From positions 2,342,099 through 2,406,098 of the forward strand of contig CATOSZ010000003.1 of NCBI GenBank assembly GCA_951812805.1: a DNA stretch of 64,000 nucleotides. The letters run 5' to 3'. Source of the DNA: an uncultured Alphaproteobacteria bacterium. Its GTDB lineage: Bacteria; Pseudomonadota; Alphaproteobacteria; GCA-2731375. Positions within the stretch are counted from its first letter, which is position 1, and every line of letters begins with the position of its first letter. Below, piece after piece: positions 27,377 through 35,339 of this stretch. A model generated the notes under the pieces. That model ran no database searches and had not been told where the DNA came from. It worked only from the letters and a program-made list of their open reading frames with translations. The translations under genes were made by a program, and so were the position numbers.

Positions 27377-27952
27377 TCAGCCTCCATCCCTCGGTTTGAT
27401 CGACGGTAGCATGCGATGGAGTACATCGTCGCGATCGATGATGTGATGCTTCAACGCCGCCGCGACATGCACCGCGACGAGGGCGACGAGGCCCCATCCG
27501 AGGATCTCGTGCACTTCCTCCAGAAGCTCCTTCAAGGCGGCGTCCGCCGACATCGGGTTGGGAATGGCGAACAGGCCATAGACGACGATGGGATAGTCGG
27601 TCGCCCAGGAATGCACGACGCCCACCACGGGCTGGACCAGCAGCAGGATGTACATCATCGCATGGCTCGCCCGCGCGCAGGACCGCTCCCACGGTTTCAT
27701 CGCCACGGGCAGCGGCGGCGGTGGCGTGATCCGCCGCCAGACCAGGCGGAGAAGGGCGATGACCATCACCGTCAGGCCGAGCGACTTGTGAAAGTTGTAG
27801 AGCAGGAATTTCTCCGGCCCCAGCGGCAGCGCCTCCATGAAGAGGGAGATGATCACCAGCACGACGACCATCACGACCGTCAGCCAATGAAACAGCCGGG
27901 CGGGCCGGCTGTAGCGCCGGACCGCCCCGCTGTCGTCGCGCGTCGTCGTCAT
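27377..27952 (-). CDS. Cytochrome b561 (YceJ/CybB-like)
   Basis: A 191-aa di-haem membrane cytochrome with four predicted helices. The haem-ligand histidines typical of the family are seen in RLFHWLTVV (~22), NFHKSLG (~55), ASHAMMY (~97) and LVAVHVAAALKHH (~162). Such proteins pass electrons from ubiquinol to acceptors such as superoxide. The pairing with yceI on both sides matches the yceI-yceJ pair of enterobacteria and suggests a joint periplasmic role. Confidence 0.88.
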   Translation of the reverse strand: MTTTRDDSGAVRRYSRPARLFHWLTVVMVVVLVIISLFMEALPLGPEKFLLYNFHKSLGLTVMVIALLRLVWRRITPPPPLPVAMKPWERSCARASHAMMYILLLVQPVVGVVHSWATDYPIVVYGLFAIPNPMSADAALKELLEEVHEILGWGLVALVAVHVAAALKHHIIDRDDVLHRMLPSIKPRDGG

Positions 27953-27974
27953 GATCGGGCGACGTCGCTCGAGC

Positions 27975-28589
27975 CTATTGCTTGCGGAATTCCACCTCCA
28001 GGACCAGGTCGATGCGGTCGGAGGTCAGCGGGGCCGCGAACTTGATGCCCCAATCGCTCCGCAGCAGGCTGCCGCGGGCCGAGAAGCCGGTGTAGTGCGC
28101 GTCCTTGTAATGCTTGATGTAGGGCGAGAGGGGATGCGTGCCCTCGAAATTGAAGGTGACGTCGAGGGTGACCGGCTTGGTAATCCCCTTCATCGTCAGG
28201 TCGCCCGTCACTCGGCCCTGGTCGACGCCGGTGCGCACGATATTGGTCGAGGTGAAGGTCATCTTCGGGTGCGTTTCGACCTCGAAGAAGTCCTTGCTTT
28301 TCAAGTGCTTGTCGAGGGCGGGCACGCCGGTCGAGACGCTGGCGACATCGACTTCGACGTCCAGCTTGCTCTTGGCGACGTCCGTCTTGTCGAAGACGAG
28401 GGTACCGGAGGCCTTGTCGAACTCGCCGGACTGCGTGGAAATGCCGAGGTGGAGGTATTCGAAGCGGACCTCGGTATGCCCCGGGTCGAGGGCATATGTG
28501 TCGGCGGCGGCGGCCGTGCCCATCGTGGCGAGGGCCAAGGCGCCGGCGAGAATGGTGCTGCCGGCGAAGTGCTGGATCGTGGTCTTCAT
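27975..28589 (-). CDS. yceI: YceI-family periplasmic protein, paralog B
   Basis: A 204-aa YceI protein, closer to the archetype than the paralog downstream. A signal peptide (MKTTIQHFAGSTILAGALALATM..., cleavage AAA-ADTYALDPGH) leads into DPGHTEVRFEYLHLGIS, LKSKDFFEVETHPKMTF, LTMKGITKPVTLDVTFNF and SDRIDLVLEVEF. It probably binds a polyisoprenoid lipid in the periplasm. The ATG at 28589 is preceded by GGGAGGAAG. It is first in the unit with cytochrome b561 and the second YceI. Confidence 0.92.
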   Translation of the reverse strand: MKTTIQHFAGSTILAGALALATMGTAAAADTYALDPGHTEVRFEYLHLGISTQSGEFDKASGTLVFDKTDVAKSKLDVEVDVASVSTGVPALDKHLKSKDFFEVETHPKMTFTSTNIVRTGVDQGRVTGDLTMKGITKPVTLDVTFNFEGTHPLSPYIKHYKDAHYTGFSARGSLLRSDWGIKFAAPLTSDRIDLVLEVEFRKQ

Positions 28590-28718
28590 GTCGTTCTTCC
28601 TCCCTGCGGCCGGGCCCCCATGCCCGGCATCGTTACGAAGGGAGGGAGAGTTACACATCGGCTCGCGACGACACGTGCGGATTGCGCACGCCTGGCTTCA
28701 AATTTTTGTGAACGGAGT

Positions 28719-28988
28719 TCAGTGCGTCTGCAGCCACTCGCGCGCGAGCCGCTGGGCTTCGGCGATCTCATCCCGGCTCATATCGTCGGCGATCTCGCGG
28801 CGCAGCTGCGCCGCCGCGCCGATGCCGGAGCTCGCGGCGATGTTGAGCCACTTGTGCGCAAGGATATAGTCAAGCGGGACCGACCCGGCCCCGGTCGAAT
28901 AGCTGAGACCGAGATGGAACTGGGCATCGGCTGCGCCGGCTTCCGCCGCGCTCTGGGTGAATTCGAATTTTCCGTTGCGTGTCTGCAT
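28719..28988 (-). CDS. Small Sel1-repeat protein (89 aa)
   Basis: An 89-residue protein made largely of one Sel1/TPR-like repeat (AQFHLGLSYSTGAGSVPLDYILAHKWLNIAA) followed by a charged helix. Sel1 repeats mediate protein contacts. No signal peptide is evident. The ATG at 28988 is preceded by GGAGAGGAGAG. Neighbours (YceI and GST) give no functional clue. Confidence 0.75.
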   Translation of the reverse strand: MQTRNGKFEFTQSAAEAGAADAQFHLGLSYSTGAGSVPLDYILAHKWLNIAASSGIGAAAQLRREIADDMSRDEIAEAQRLAREWLQTH

Positions 28989-29099
28989 GGCCGTCTCTCC
29001 TCTCCTCCTCCCGCCGGGCGCGGTTGGGCGCGCCCGGCGATGTCGAGGAAAAGTCTGGCCGGTTAACGGTTAACGACGGGTTTATGATGCAGAACCGGT

Positions 29100-29720
29100 T
29101 TACGCTGGCAGTTCCATGCCGCGTGCCAGCGCCGGGCGCGCCATCAAGGTGTCGTACCAGCGCTTCACGTTGGGGAACTCGGCCAGGTCGACCTCCTGCC
29201 AATCGTGGCGGAAGACCCAGGGCAGGGTGGCGAAGTCGGCGATGGAGACGTCGCCCGCGAGATAGTCGCGTCCCTCCAGCCGGGCGTTCAGCACGCCGTA
29301 GAGCCGCTTGGCCTCGGTGTAATAGCGGTTGATGGCGTAGGGGACTTCTTCCTTGGCGGCGCGCTTGAAGTGATGCACCTGGCCGAAGATCGGGCCGATG
29401 CCGCCCATCTGGAACATCAACCACTGGATGACCTCGTAGCGCGCGGCCATCTCGCTCGGCATGAACTTGCCGGTCTTCTCGGCGAGGTACATCAAGATGG
29501 CGCCCGACTCGATCACCGTATAGGGCTGGCCGTTCGGGCCGTCCCTATCGACGATCGCCGGGATCTTGCTGTTCGGGTTGATGGCGATGAATTCGGCTGT
29601 GAACTGATCGTCCGTGGCGATGTTGATTGGGTGCAGGTTGTAGTCCAGCCCGCACTCCTCAAGCATGATGGTGGCCTTGCGGCCGTTCGACGTCTTCCAG
29701 GTGTAAAGCTCGATGGTCAC
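29100..29720 (-). CDS. Glutathione S-transferase family protein (YfcG/Ure2p-like)
   Basis: A 206-aa GST. The thioredoxin-fold N-domain opens IELYTWKTSNGRKATIMLEECG, the glutathione-binding cis-proline segment is NPNSKIPAI and ESGAILMYLAEKTG, and the helical C-domain ends YLAGDVSIADFATLPWV. The TSNGRK segment and overall match point to the YfcG/Ure2p-like subgroup with disulfide-bond oxidoreductase activity. The start appears to be GTG at 29720 with GGAAGG upstream; no ATG fits. Confidence 0.87.
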   Translation of the reverse strand: MTIELYTWKTSNGRKATIMLEECGLDYNLHPINIATDDQFTAEFIAINPNSKIPAIVDRDGPNGQPYTVIESGAILMYLAEKTGKFMPSEMAARYEVIQWLMFQMGGIGPIFGQVHHFKRAAKEEVPYAINRYYTEAKRLYGVLNARLEGRDYLAGDVSIADFATLPWVFRHDWQEVDLAEFPNVKRWYDTLMARPALARGMELPA

Positions 29721-29835
29721 GCGCTGCGTTCCTTCCCTGAATATGTGGAGGCGGCGTCCGGCCGCACGGTAAACCCAGTCTAAAGCATGCGGGCGGCAAA
29801 ATCGAAACCGATCGCCGGTCGCCCCCGCGGCGCTG

Positions 29836-30466
29836 TTAAAGCGTGTGTGGCGGCAGGCCGCCGCCGTCGACGGCGATGGCCTGGCCGATGATGTAGCCGG
29901 CGTCCTTGGAAGCGAGGTGGGCGATGGTGGCGGCGATATCCTCGGGCTGGCCATGGCGGCGTGCGGGGATGTCCTTCGCCCGTTCCGCCAGGCCGGCCTG
30001 GACGTCGCTCCAGCCGGCGCGCAGCGTCGAGCTGATCGCCCGGTCCGTCGCGACCGAGCCGGGGCAAACGCAGTTGACCGTAATGCCGAAGGGTGCCAGG
30101 TCGTAGGCGAGCGAGCGGGTAAAGCCGATGACCGCCGCCTTGGAGGCGCAATAGGCGGCCCGTTCGGGCAGCGGCTCCAGCCCGGCGACGGAGGCGAGCG
30201 AGACGATCCGGCCGTAGCCGCGTTCCTTCATGTGCGGCACGACCGCGCGGCTCATCAAAAAGGGCCCGCGCACGTTGATCGCCATCACCGCTTCCCAGGC
30301 CTCCAGCGACACGGTCTCCAGCTGCCCGCGATCGCGCCCGTGCGGTGCGCCCGCGTTGTTCACCAGCACGTCGATGCGGCCATGGGCGGCAAGTGTGCGG
30401 GCGACCATATCCTGCGCGTCCGCCTCGGCGGAGACGTCACCTGTCAGGCTCATCGCCTCACCACCC
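29836..30466 (-). pseudogene. SDR-family oxidoreductase lacking its N-terminus
   Basis: The frame encodes the C-terminal four-fifths of a short-chain dehydrogenase: NNAG at about residue 32, the catalytic serine in SLASVAG, tyrosine-lysine in AAYCASKAA and the terminal IGQAIAVDGGG. The glycine-rich Rossmann start (TGxxxGIG) and ~50 residues are missing. Similarity begins at about GGEAMSLTGDVS, then ~45 unrelated bases lead into the IS1182-type element at 30513. The lost 5' end is not found beyond the element, so this is deletion rather than simple interruption. An ATG at 30453 could express a fragment, but without a cofactor site it would be inactive as a dehydrogenase. Confidence 0.75.
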
Positions 30467-30512
30467 GGTAGAGGGTCAGAAGCTTTAGGTGAGCGCCGCC
30501 TTGAGCCGGCCC

Positions 30513-32062
30513 TAGCAGCCTGTCGGACTTGAGCCGAGTTTCGAGATGAGATTCACTGTCACGGTCTGATTCTCTCCTGCGCGGTGATTTTGTGATGAGC
30601 AACTTTCGACAGGTTGACCGGGAGACCAGCTATCTTCTGCCGCCTTCGGTGGACGAATGGCTGCCTGATCGTCATCTGGCGCGCTTCGTGGTCGATGTGC
30701 TGGAGCAGCTGGATCTCTCTGCGTTCGTGAAGGCCTATCGTGGTTCGGGCTCGGCGGCGCATCACCCGAGCGTCCTGCTGGGCCTGCTGATCTACGGCTA
30801 CGCGACGGGGGTGCATTCCAGCCGGAAGCTGGAGCGGGCGAGCTATGATTCGGTGGCCTTCCGCTTCATCGCGGCAAACGACCACCCCGACCACGACACG
30901 ATCGCCACGTTCCGCCGTCGCTTCCTGCCGCTGATCGAGGGGCTGTTCGTGCAGGTTCTGCTGCTGGCGCGGCAGGCCGGCATGCTGCAACTGGGCACGG
31001 TGGCGCTGGACGGGACGAAGATCCATGCCGACGCGAGCCGGCACAGCGCCCTGTCGTGGCAGCGTGCGGGCGAGATCGAAGCCCGGCTGCGGGCCGAGGT
31101 GGCGGAGTTGATGGCGTTGGCGGAAGCGGCGGACCGGTCCGAGGTTCCCGACGGCATGAGCGTGCCGGAGGAGCTGGCACGGCGCGAGGACCGGCTGGCG
31201 GCGATCGCCGCGGCGAAGGCGGAGATCGAGGCGCGGGCGGCCGAGCGTCATGCGCGGGAGCAGGCGGAGTACGAAGAGAAGCTGGCAGCCCGCGAGGCGA
31301 AGGAAACGCGGACCGGCCGCAAGCCGGGCGGGCGGCCACCGAAGCCGCCGGAGCCGGGGCCACGGGCGAAGGACCAGGTCAACCTGACGGACCCGGACTC
31401 GCGCATCATGCCGGTGGCCGGCGGCGGCTTCGAGCAGTGCTACAACGCCCAGGCTGCGGTGGCCGCCGGCAGCCTGCTGGTGGTCAGCGCCGACGTGGTG
31501 CAGGCGGCGAACGACAAGCAGCAGATCGAACCGACGCTCGAAGCACTCGCCGGCCTGCCGGACGGGCTTGGCGAGGTCGAGACCCTGTTGGCGGACAGCG
31601 GCTACTTCAGCCAGGCCAACGTCGAGGCCTGCGGGGAAGCGGAGATCGCGCCGCTGATCGCGCTCGGCCGGGAGCACCACCATCTTTCCTGGCGGGACCG
31701 CTTCGCCGAGGCGCCGCCAGCGCCCGAGGATCCGACGCCGCTCGAGGCGATGTGCCATCGCCTGGCCACACCCGAGGGCCGGGCGCTCTACGCGCTTCGC
31801 AAGCAGACGCCGGAGCCGGTGTTCGGCATCATCAAATCGGTGATGGGCTTGCGTCAGTTCAGCCTGCGCGGCCTCGACAAGGCGAAGGGGGAATGGACCT
31901 TGGCCACGCTCTCCTGGAACATCAAGCGGATGTTCGTCCTCAGCCACGCCTGAACGGGCGGGCCAACCCGCGTTCGCAACTTCATGGGGGTAAATCCATG
32001 ACATCGACGCCCGCCAAGCCAATTTTACCAATCCTTGCATGCCCGAGTCCGACAGGCTGCTA
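30513..32062 (+). mobile_element. IS1182-family-like insertion sequence
   Basis: A 1550-bp element bounded by inverted repeats: left end TAGCAGCCTGTCGGACTTGA and right end whose complement reads TAGCAGCCTGTCGGACTCGG (17 identical bases, then scattered matches). It encodes one transposase. The outer flanks give CC-TAG at left and CTA-GG at right, consistent with insertion at a CTAG-like palindrome, so the exact edges are uncertain by about 3 nt and no longer target duplication is seen. It lies between a truncated SDR and an internally deleted antitoxin gene. Confidence 0.82.
30595..31953 (+). CDS. IS1182-family DDE transposase
   Basis: A 452-aa transposase. The N-terminal YLLPPSVDEWLPDRHLARFV and HHPSVLLGLLIYGYATGVHSSRKLE and the catalytic-region segments VALDGTKIHADAS and LADSGYFSQANVEAC fit IS1182/IS1182-like DDE enzymes; the last acidic residue is probably in TPEPVFGIIKSVMGLRQFSLRG. 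A charged insertion (~150-255) separates the first and second catalytic blocks. The ATG at 30595 follows an in-frame GTG. The frame is intact, so the element may be active. Confidence 0.85.
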   Translation: MSNFRQVDRETSYLLPPSVDEWLPDRHLARFVVDVLEQLDLSAFVKAYRGSGSAAHHPSVLLGLLIYGYATGVHSSRKLERASYDSVAFRFIAANDHPDHDTIATFRRRFLPLIEGLFVQVLLLARQAGMLQLGTVALDGTKIHADASRHSALSWQRAGEIEARLRAEVAELMALAEAADRSEVPDGMSVPEELARREDRLAAIAAAKAEIEARAAERHAREQAEYEEKLAAREAKETRTGRKPGGRPPKPPEPGPRAKDQVNLTDPDSRIMPVAGGGFEQCYNAQAAVAAGSLLVVSADVVQAANDKQQIEPTLEALAGLPDGLGEVETLLADSGYFSQANVEACGEAEIAPLIALGREHHHLSWRDRFAEAPPAPEDPTPLEAMCHRLATPEGRALYALRKQTPEPVFGIIKSVMGLRQFSLRGLDKAKGEWTLATLSWNIKRMFVLSHA

Positions 32063-32067
32063 GGCAT

Positions 32068-32289
32068 TCAAGCTAATCGGTAGCCCATCATTGCCGCGCG
32101 CTTCAATCGTTTCGTCGGCGCCGGCGAATCTTCGAGCAGTTCCATGACTCGGAGACTATCGCGTTCGGAGAGATGAATCTGCTCCACTTTCCACAGCGCG
32201 GCACGAGCCTCAAGCGACACTTCTGCCTGGGGAACCAGCACCATTTCGCCGGATCGCAACCGCTCATTATCGCTTATTTTTCTCGGCAC
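32068..32289 (-). pseudogene. TacA-like (DUF1778) antitoxin with internal deletion, 73 codons
   Basis: The ends resemble TacA-type antitoxins: the N-terminus VPRKISDNERL is the usual opening of the ribbon-helix-helix part, and EQIHLSERDSLRVMELLEDSPAPTKRLKRAA is the toxin-neutralising tail. The ~35 residues between, which normally complete the RHH DNA-binding domain, are replaced by a short unrelated stretch. No GNAT toxin gene follows; the IS1182-type element begins 6 bp after the stop. GTG at 32289 follows AGGATATGCC; an in-frame ATG at 32328 also exists. This is probably a decayed toxin-antitoxin remnant. Confidence 0.6.
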
Positions 32290-32351
32290 GGCATATCCTC
32301 GCTTCGTGAAAATATATATCACATTCATTCAGTACAATGCCAAAATGACGC

Positions 32352-33581
32352 TCATCCCAGCTCGCGCCGAAGAAAATTCAGCAGGTTGATGACCGCGTAT
32401 TCGCGGATCCGGTTGCGGTCGCCCGGCAGGCGGACTTCGAGGGACTTCTTGCCCTCCGCCGTGGCGAGGCCGAGGAAGGCCAGGCCGACGGGCTGGCCTT
32501 CCTGTTTGTCCGGGCCGGCGACGCCGGTCGTCGCCAGGCCGATGTCGGCGCCGAGCACGCGGCGCGCGCCGGCCGCCATGGCTTCCGCGCAGGCCGCCGT
32601 CACCACGGGGCCTTCGGGCACGCCGAGCAGGTCGAATTTGACCTCGCTCGCGTAGGAGATGATGCCGCCGCGGAACACCGCACTCGCCCCCGGTATGCCG
32701 CCGAGGCGGGCGCCGACCAGGCCGGCGGTCATCGATTCCGCCACCGCCAGGGTCAGCCCGCGCGCCTTCAGCATATCCAGCACCACCGATTCCATGCTGG
32801 CGCCGTCGAGGGCGAAGACCACGTCGCCGAGGATCTCGCGCACCCGGACCTCCTCCGCGTCGAGGATCCGGGTCGCCGCCGCGTCATCCTCCGCCTTGGC
32901 GGTGATGCGGACCTTCAGGCCCTCGATGCCGCTGGCCTGGAAGGCGAGCGTCGGGTTGCCGATCTCGTCCAGTTCCAGAATGCGGTCGTGCAGCAATTCG
33001 GCGAGACCCGATTCCGAGTTGCCCCAGGTCTTCAGGACCCGGCTGCGGATCGCCGCACTGACGCCGGCGCGCCGGCGCAGGTCGGGCAGCACCGTGCCGT
33101 TCAGCATTTCGCGCATCTCGTAAGGCACGCCCGGCACGGCATAGATCACCTTGTCGCCCACCGGACAGACCAGGCCCGGCGCGGTGCCGGGCATCTCGGC
33201 GATCGCCCGGGCCCCCGTTGGCCGATCGGCCTGTTGCAGGTTGTTCTCGCTCATCCGCCGGTTCCGGGATTCGAAGATCCGCCGGATATGCGCCGCCATG
33301 TCCGCGTCGCGTTCGAGTTCGACGCCCATCACCTCGGCGATCGCCTCGCGGGTGATGTCGTCCTGGGTCGGGCCGAGGCCGCCGCAGACCACGACCGCGT
33401 CCGAACGGCTGAGCGCCAGTCGCAGGGTATCGACCATGCGGGCGCGGTTGTCGCCGACCGTGGTGTGATAGTGCGAATCGATGCCGGCGAGGGCGAATTG
33501 CTCCCCCATCCAGGCCGAATTGGTATCGACGATCTGTCCCAGCAGCAGCTCGGTGCCGATGGCGACGATTTCACAACGCAT
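32352..33581 (-). CDS. cinA: CinA-family protein (MoaB-like domain plus NMN deamidase domain)
   Basis: A 409-aa protein with the N-terminal molybdopterin-binding-like domain (EIVAIGTELLLGQIVDTNSAWMG; VCGGLGPTQDDITREA) and the C-terminal PncC/NMN-deamidase domain (AVAESMTAGLVGARLGGIPGAS and TTGVAGPDKQEGQPVGLAF). The latter hydrolyses nicotinamide mononucleotide to NaMN in pyridine-nucleotide salvage; the former may have ADP-ribose pyrophosphatase activity. Full length. ATG at 33581 is unambiguous. It follows a 93-aa hypothetical gene on the same strand. Confidence 0.92.
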   Translation of the reverse strand: MRCEIVAIGTELLLGQIVDTNSAWMGEQFALAGIDSHYHTTVGDNRARMVDTLRLALSRSDAVVVCGGLGPTQDDITREAIAEVMGVELERDADMAAHIRRIFESRNRRMSENNLQQADRPTGARAIAEMPGTAPGLVCPVGDKVIYAVPGVPYEMREMLNGTVLPDLRRRAGVSAAIRSRVLKTWGNSESGLAELLHDRILELDEIGNPTLAFQASGIEGLKVRITAKAEDDAAATRILDAEEVRVREILGDVVFALDGASMESVVLDMLKARGLTLAVAESMTAGLVGARLGGIPGASAVFRGGIISYASEVKFDLLGVPEGPVVTAACAEAMAAGARRVLGADIGLATTGVAGPDKQEGQPVGLAFLGLATAEGKKSLEVRLPGDRNRIREYAVINLLNFLRRELG

Positions 33582-33612
33582 CTGGTTCCCCCGTGGCGTG
33601 GCGGGAACCGGA

Positions 33613-33894
33613 TCAGTCCCCGTTGTTCATCTGGTCCGACAACGCCTCCTCGGCGTCGGCGAGCGTGGTTTCGAGAGCATGGCGTATCGCGTCCATCACG
33701 ATCAATGCCGTCTCCCCCTGCAGGCGGACTTCCACCGCGCGCCCGGCGATCCCGGTATCGTCATAGGCGGTGACTTGCGCGGCCAACATCACATTGCGCC
33801 GCCCCTCCACCTCCGACAGGGAATTGAGCCCCGCCCGCGCCGCGGTCTGCAAGCGCACCGCATCGATAATCGTTCGACTGTTCGCCAGCTCCAT
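33613..33894 (-). CDS. Hypothetical protein (93 aa)
   Basis: A small acidic protein I do not recognise. It starts MELANSRTIIDAVRLQ, has a central beta-like stretch (NVMLAAQVTAYDDTGIAGRAVEVRLQG) and ends in an acidic helix (LADAEEALSDQMNNGD). No signal peptide or membrane segment. ATG at 33894; 31 nt upstream of cinA and probably co-transcribed with it. Codon use is like its neighbours, supporting a real gene. Confidence 0.55.
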   Translation of the reverse strand: MELANSRTIIDAVRLQTAARAGLNSLSEVEGRRNVMLAAQVTAYDDTGIAGRAVEVRLQGETALIVMDAIRHALETTLADAEEALSDQMNNGD

Positions 33895-33998
33895 CGCAAA
33901 TATCCTTCACCGAGAGCTTTCACGCCGATTCAGTATCGTGCGCAGTGTACCGCGTCCCGGCGCCGAGTTCGACTCTTCACAATTTGATGATCCCACGC

Positions 33999-35234
33999 TC
34001 AAGCCCGGATCGCGCCGCCGCCCGGCAGGTCCCGCCGGGCGCGATGCAGCAGCCAGGCGGCGATTGCCAGGTTGGCGAGGTTGAAGGCGATGCCGTTGAT
34101 GAAGGCGAGGGTGTAGTCCCCGGTGAGGTCGTAGAGCACGCCGGCGATCCAGCCGCCGAGCGCCATGCCCAACATCGTTGCGAACATGGCGGCCCCGATG
34201 CGCCAGCCGACGCTGGCGATCGGAAAGTAGCGACGGATGATCACCGCGTAGGACGGCACGATCCCGCCTTGCGAAAGACCGAAAAAGGCGGCGGCGAAAT
34301 AGAGCGCCACCAGCGATTGGGTCGGCATGAAGATCAACAGGGCGAGCGCCTGGAGGGCGGAGCCCAGGATCAAGGTCTTCAGGCCGCCGATCCGGTCCGA
34401 GATCCAGCCCGAGCTGACCCGGCTGACCACCCCGCAGGCGAGCAACAGGGCCAGCATCTCGGCGCCGCGTTGCGCCGCGTAGCCGAGATCGGAGACATGC
34501 GCCACCAGATGGACCTGCGGCATCGCCATTGCCGCGCAACAGGCGATCCCGGCGAGGCAGAGCGCGGATTGCAGGGTCGCCGGGCTCAACCCCATGTCGC
34601 GCCGGGGATCGCCGCCCCGCGCCTCGGCCCCCGCCGCCAGCGCCGGCGGGCGGGGGCGCAGCATCAAGCTCAAGGGCAGCATGAAACAGAGGCAGAAAAA
34701 ACCAATGCCGACGAAGGTCTGGCGCCAGCCGACATCGTCGATGAAGTGCTGGATGATCGGCGGCCAGATGGCGCCGGCCATGTAGTTGCCCGAAATGACG
34801 ACGCCGATCGCCAGGCCGCGGCGGCGATCGAACCAATGGGTGATGTCGGCGACCAGCGGCGTGAAGACGGCCGCGTTGCCGAGCAGGCCGATCAGCAATC
34901 CCTGCGCCAGGCACAGCTGCCACAGGCTCTGGGCGTTGCCGGCGGCGATGAAGCCGATGCAGAGCATGACGGCACCCACCATGGCCGGCGGCATCACGCC
35001 GACCCGGTCCCCCCAGCGTCCCATCAGGATGCCGCCGAGGCCGAAGCCGATCATGGTGACGGCATAGGGGATCGAGGCCATGTTGCGGGCAACGTCGAAT
35101 TCCGCCGATACCGGCTTCAGGGCGACGACGGCGGCATACATGCCGACCGTGCCACAGGTCATCAACGCCAGCGAGGATGCCGCGCGCAGACAGGCGTAGG
35201 TCGACTCGACCTCGTACTCGGTCGCCACGATCAC
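33999..35234 (-). CDS. MFS transporter (monocarboxylate/oxalate-formate-type)
   Basis: About 411 residues with 12 hydrophobic helices; the loop after helix 2 carries GRWGDRVG, the MFS A-motif equivalent, and SGWISDRIGGLKT repeats it in the second half. Similarity is to the oxalate/formate antiporter-like and monocarboxylate-transporter-like MFS groups. Substrate unknown. The start is a GTG, either 35234 or 35228; both lie just after GGGGA and no ATG fits. It is divergent from the old-yellow-enzyme gene with ~105 nt between. Confidence 0.85.
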   Translation of the reverse strand: MIVATEYEVESTYACLRAASSLALMTCGTVGMYAAVVALKPVSAEFDVARNMASIPYAVTMIGFGLGGILMGRWGDRVGVMPPAMVGAVMLCIGFIAAGNAQSLWQLCLAQGLLIGLLGNAAVFTPLVADITHWFDRRRGLAIGVVISGNYMAGAIWPPIIQHFIDDVGWRQTFVGIGFFCLCFMLPLSLMLRPRPPALAAGAEARGGDPRRDMGLSPATLQSALCLAGIACCAAMAMPQVHLVAHVSDLGYAAQRGAEMLALLLACGVVSRVSSGWISDRIGGLKTLILGSALQALALLIFMPTQSLVALYFAAAFFGLSQGGIVPSYAVIIRRYFPIASVGWRIGAAMFATMLGMALGGWIAGVLYDLTGDYTLAFINGIAFNLANLAIAAWLLHRARRDLPGGGAIRA

Positions 35235-35339
35235 GATATCCCCGGACCTCGGAAAGCCAGACCTTACACCGCTTGCGGGGCGTGGCGGAAGCGGGCAGGT
35301 TCGGCCCGCTTCCGATCCGCTGACCGAGGACGCGAGACC

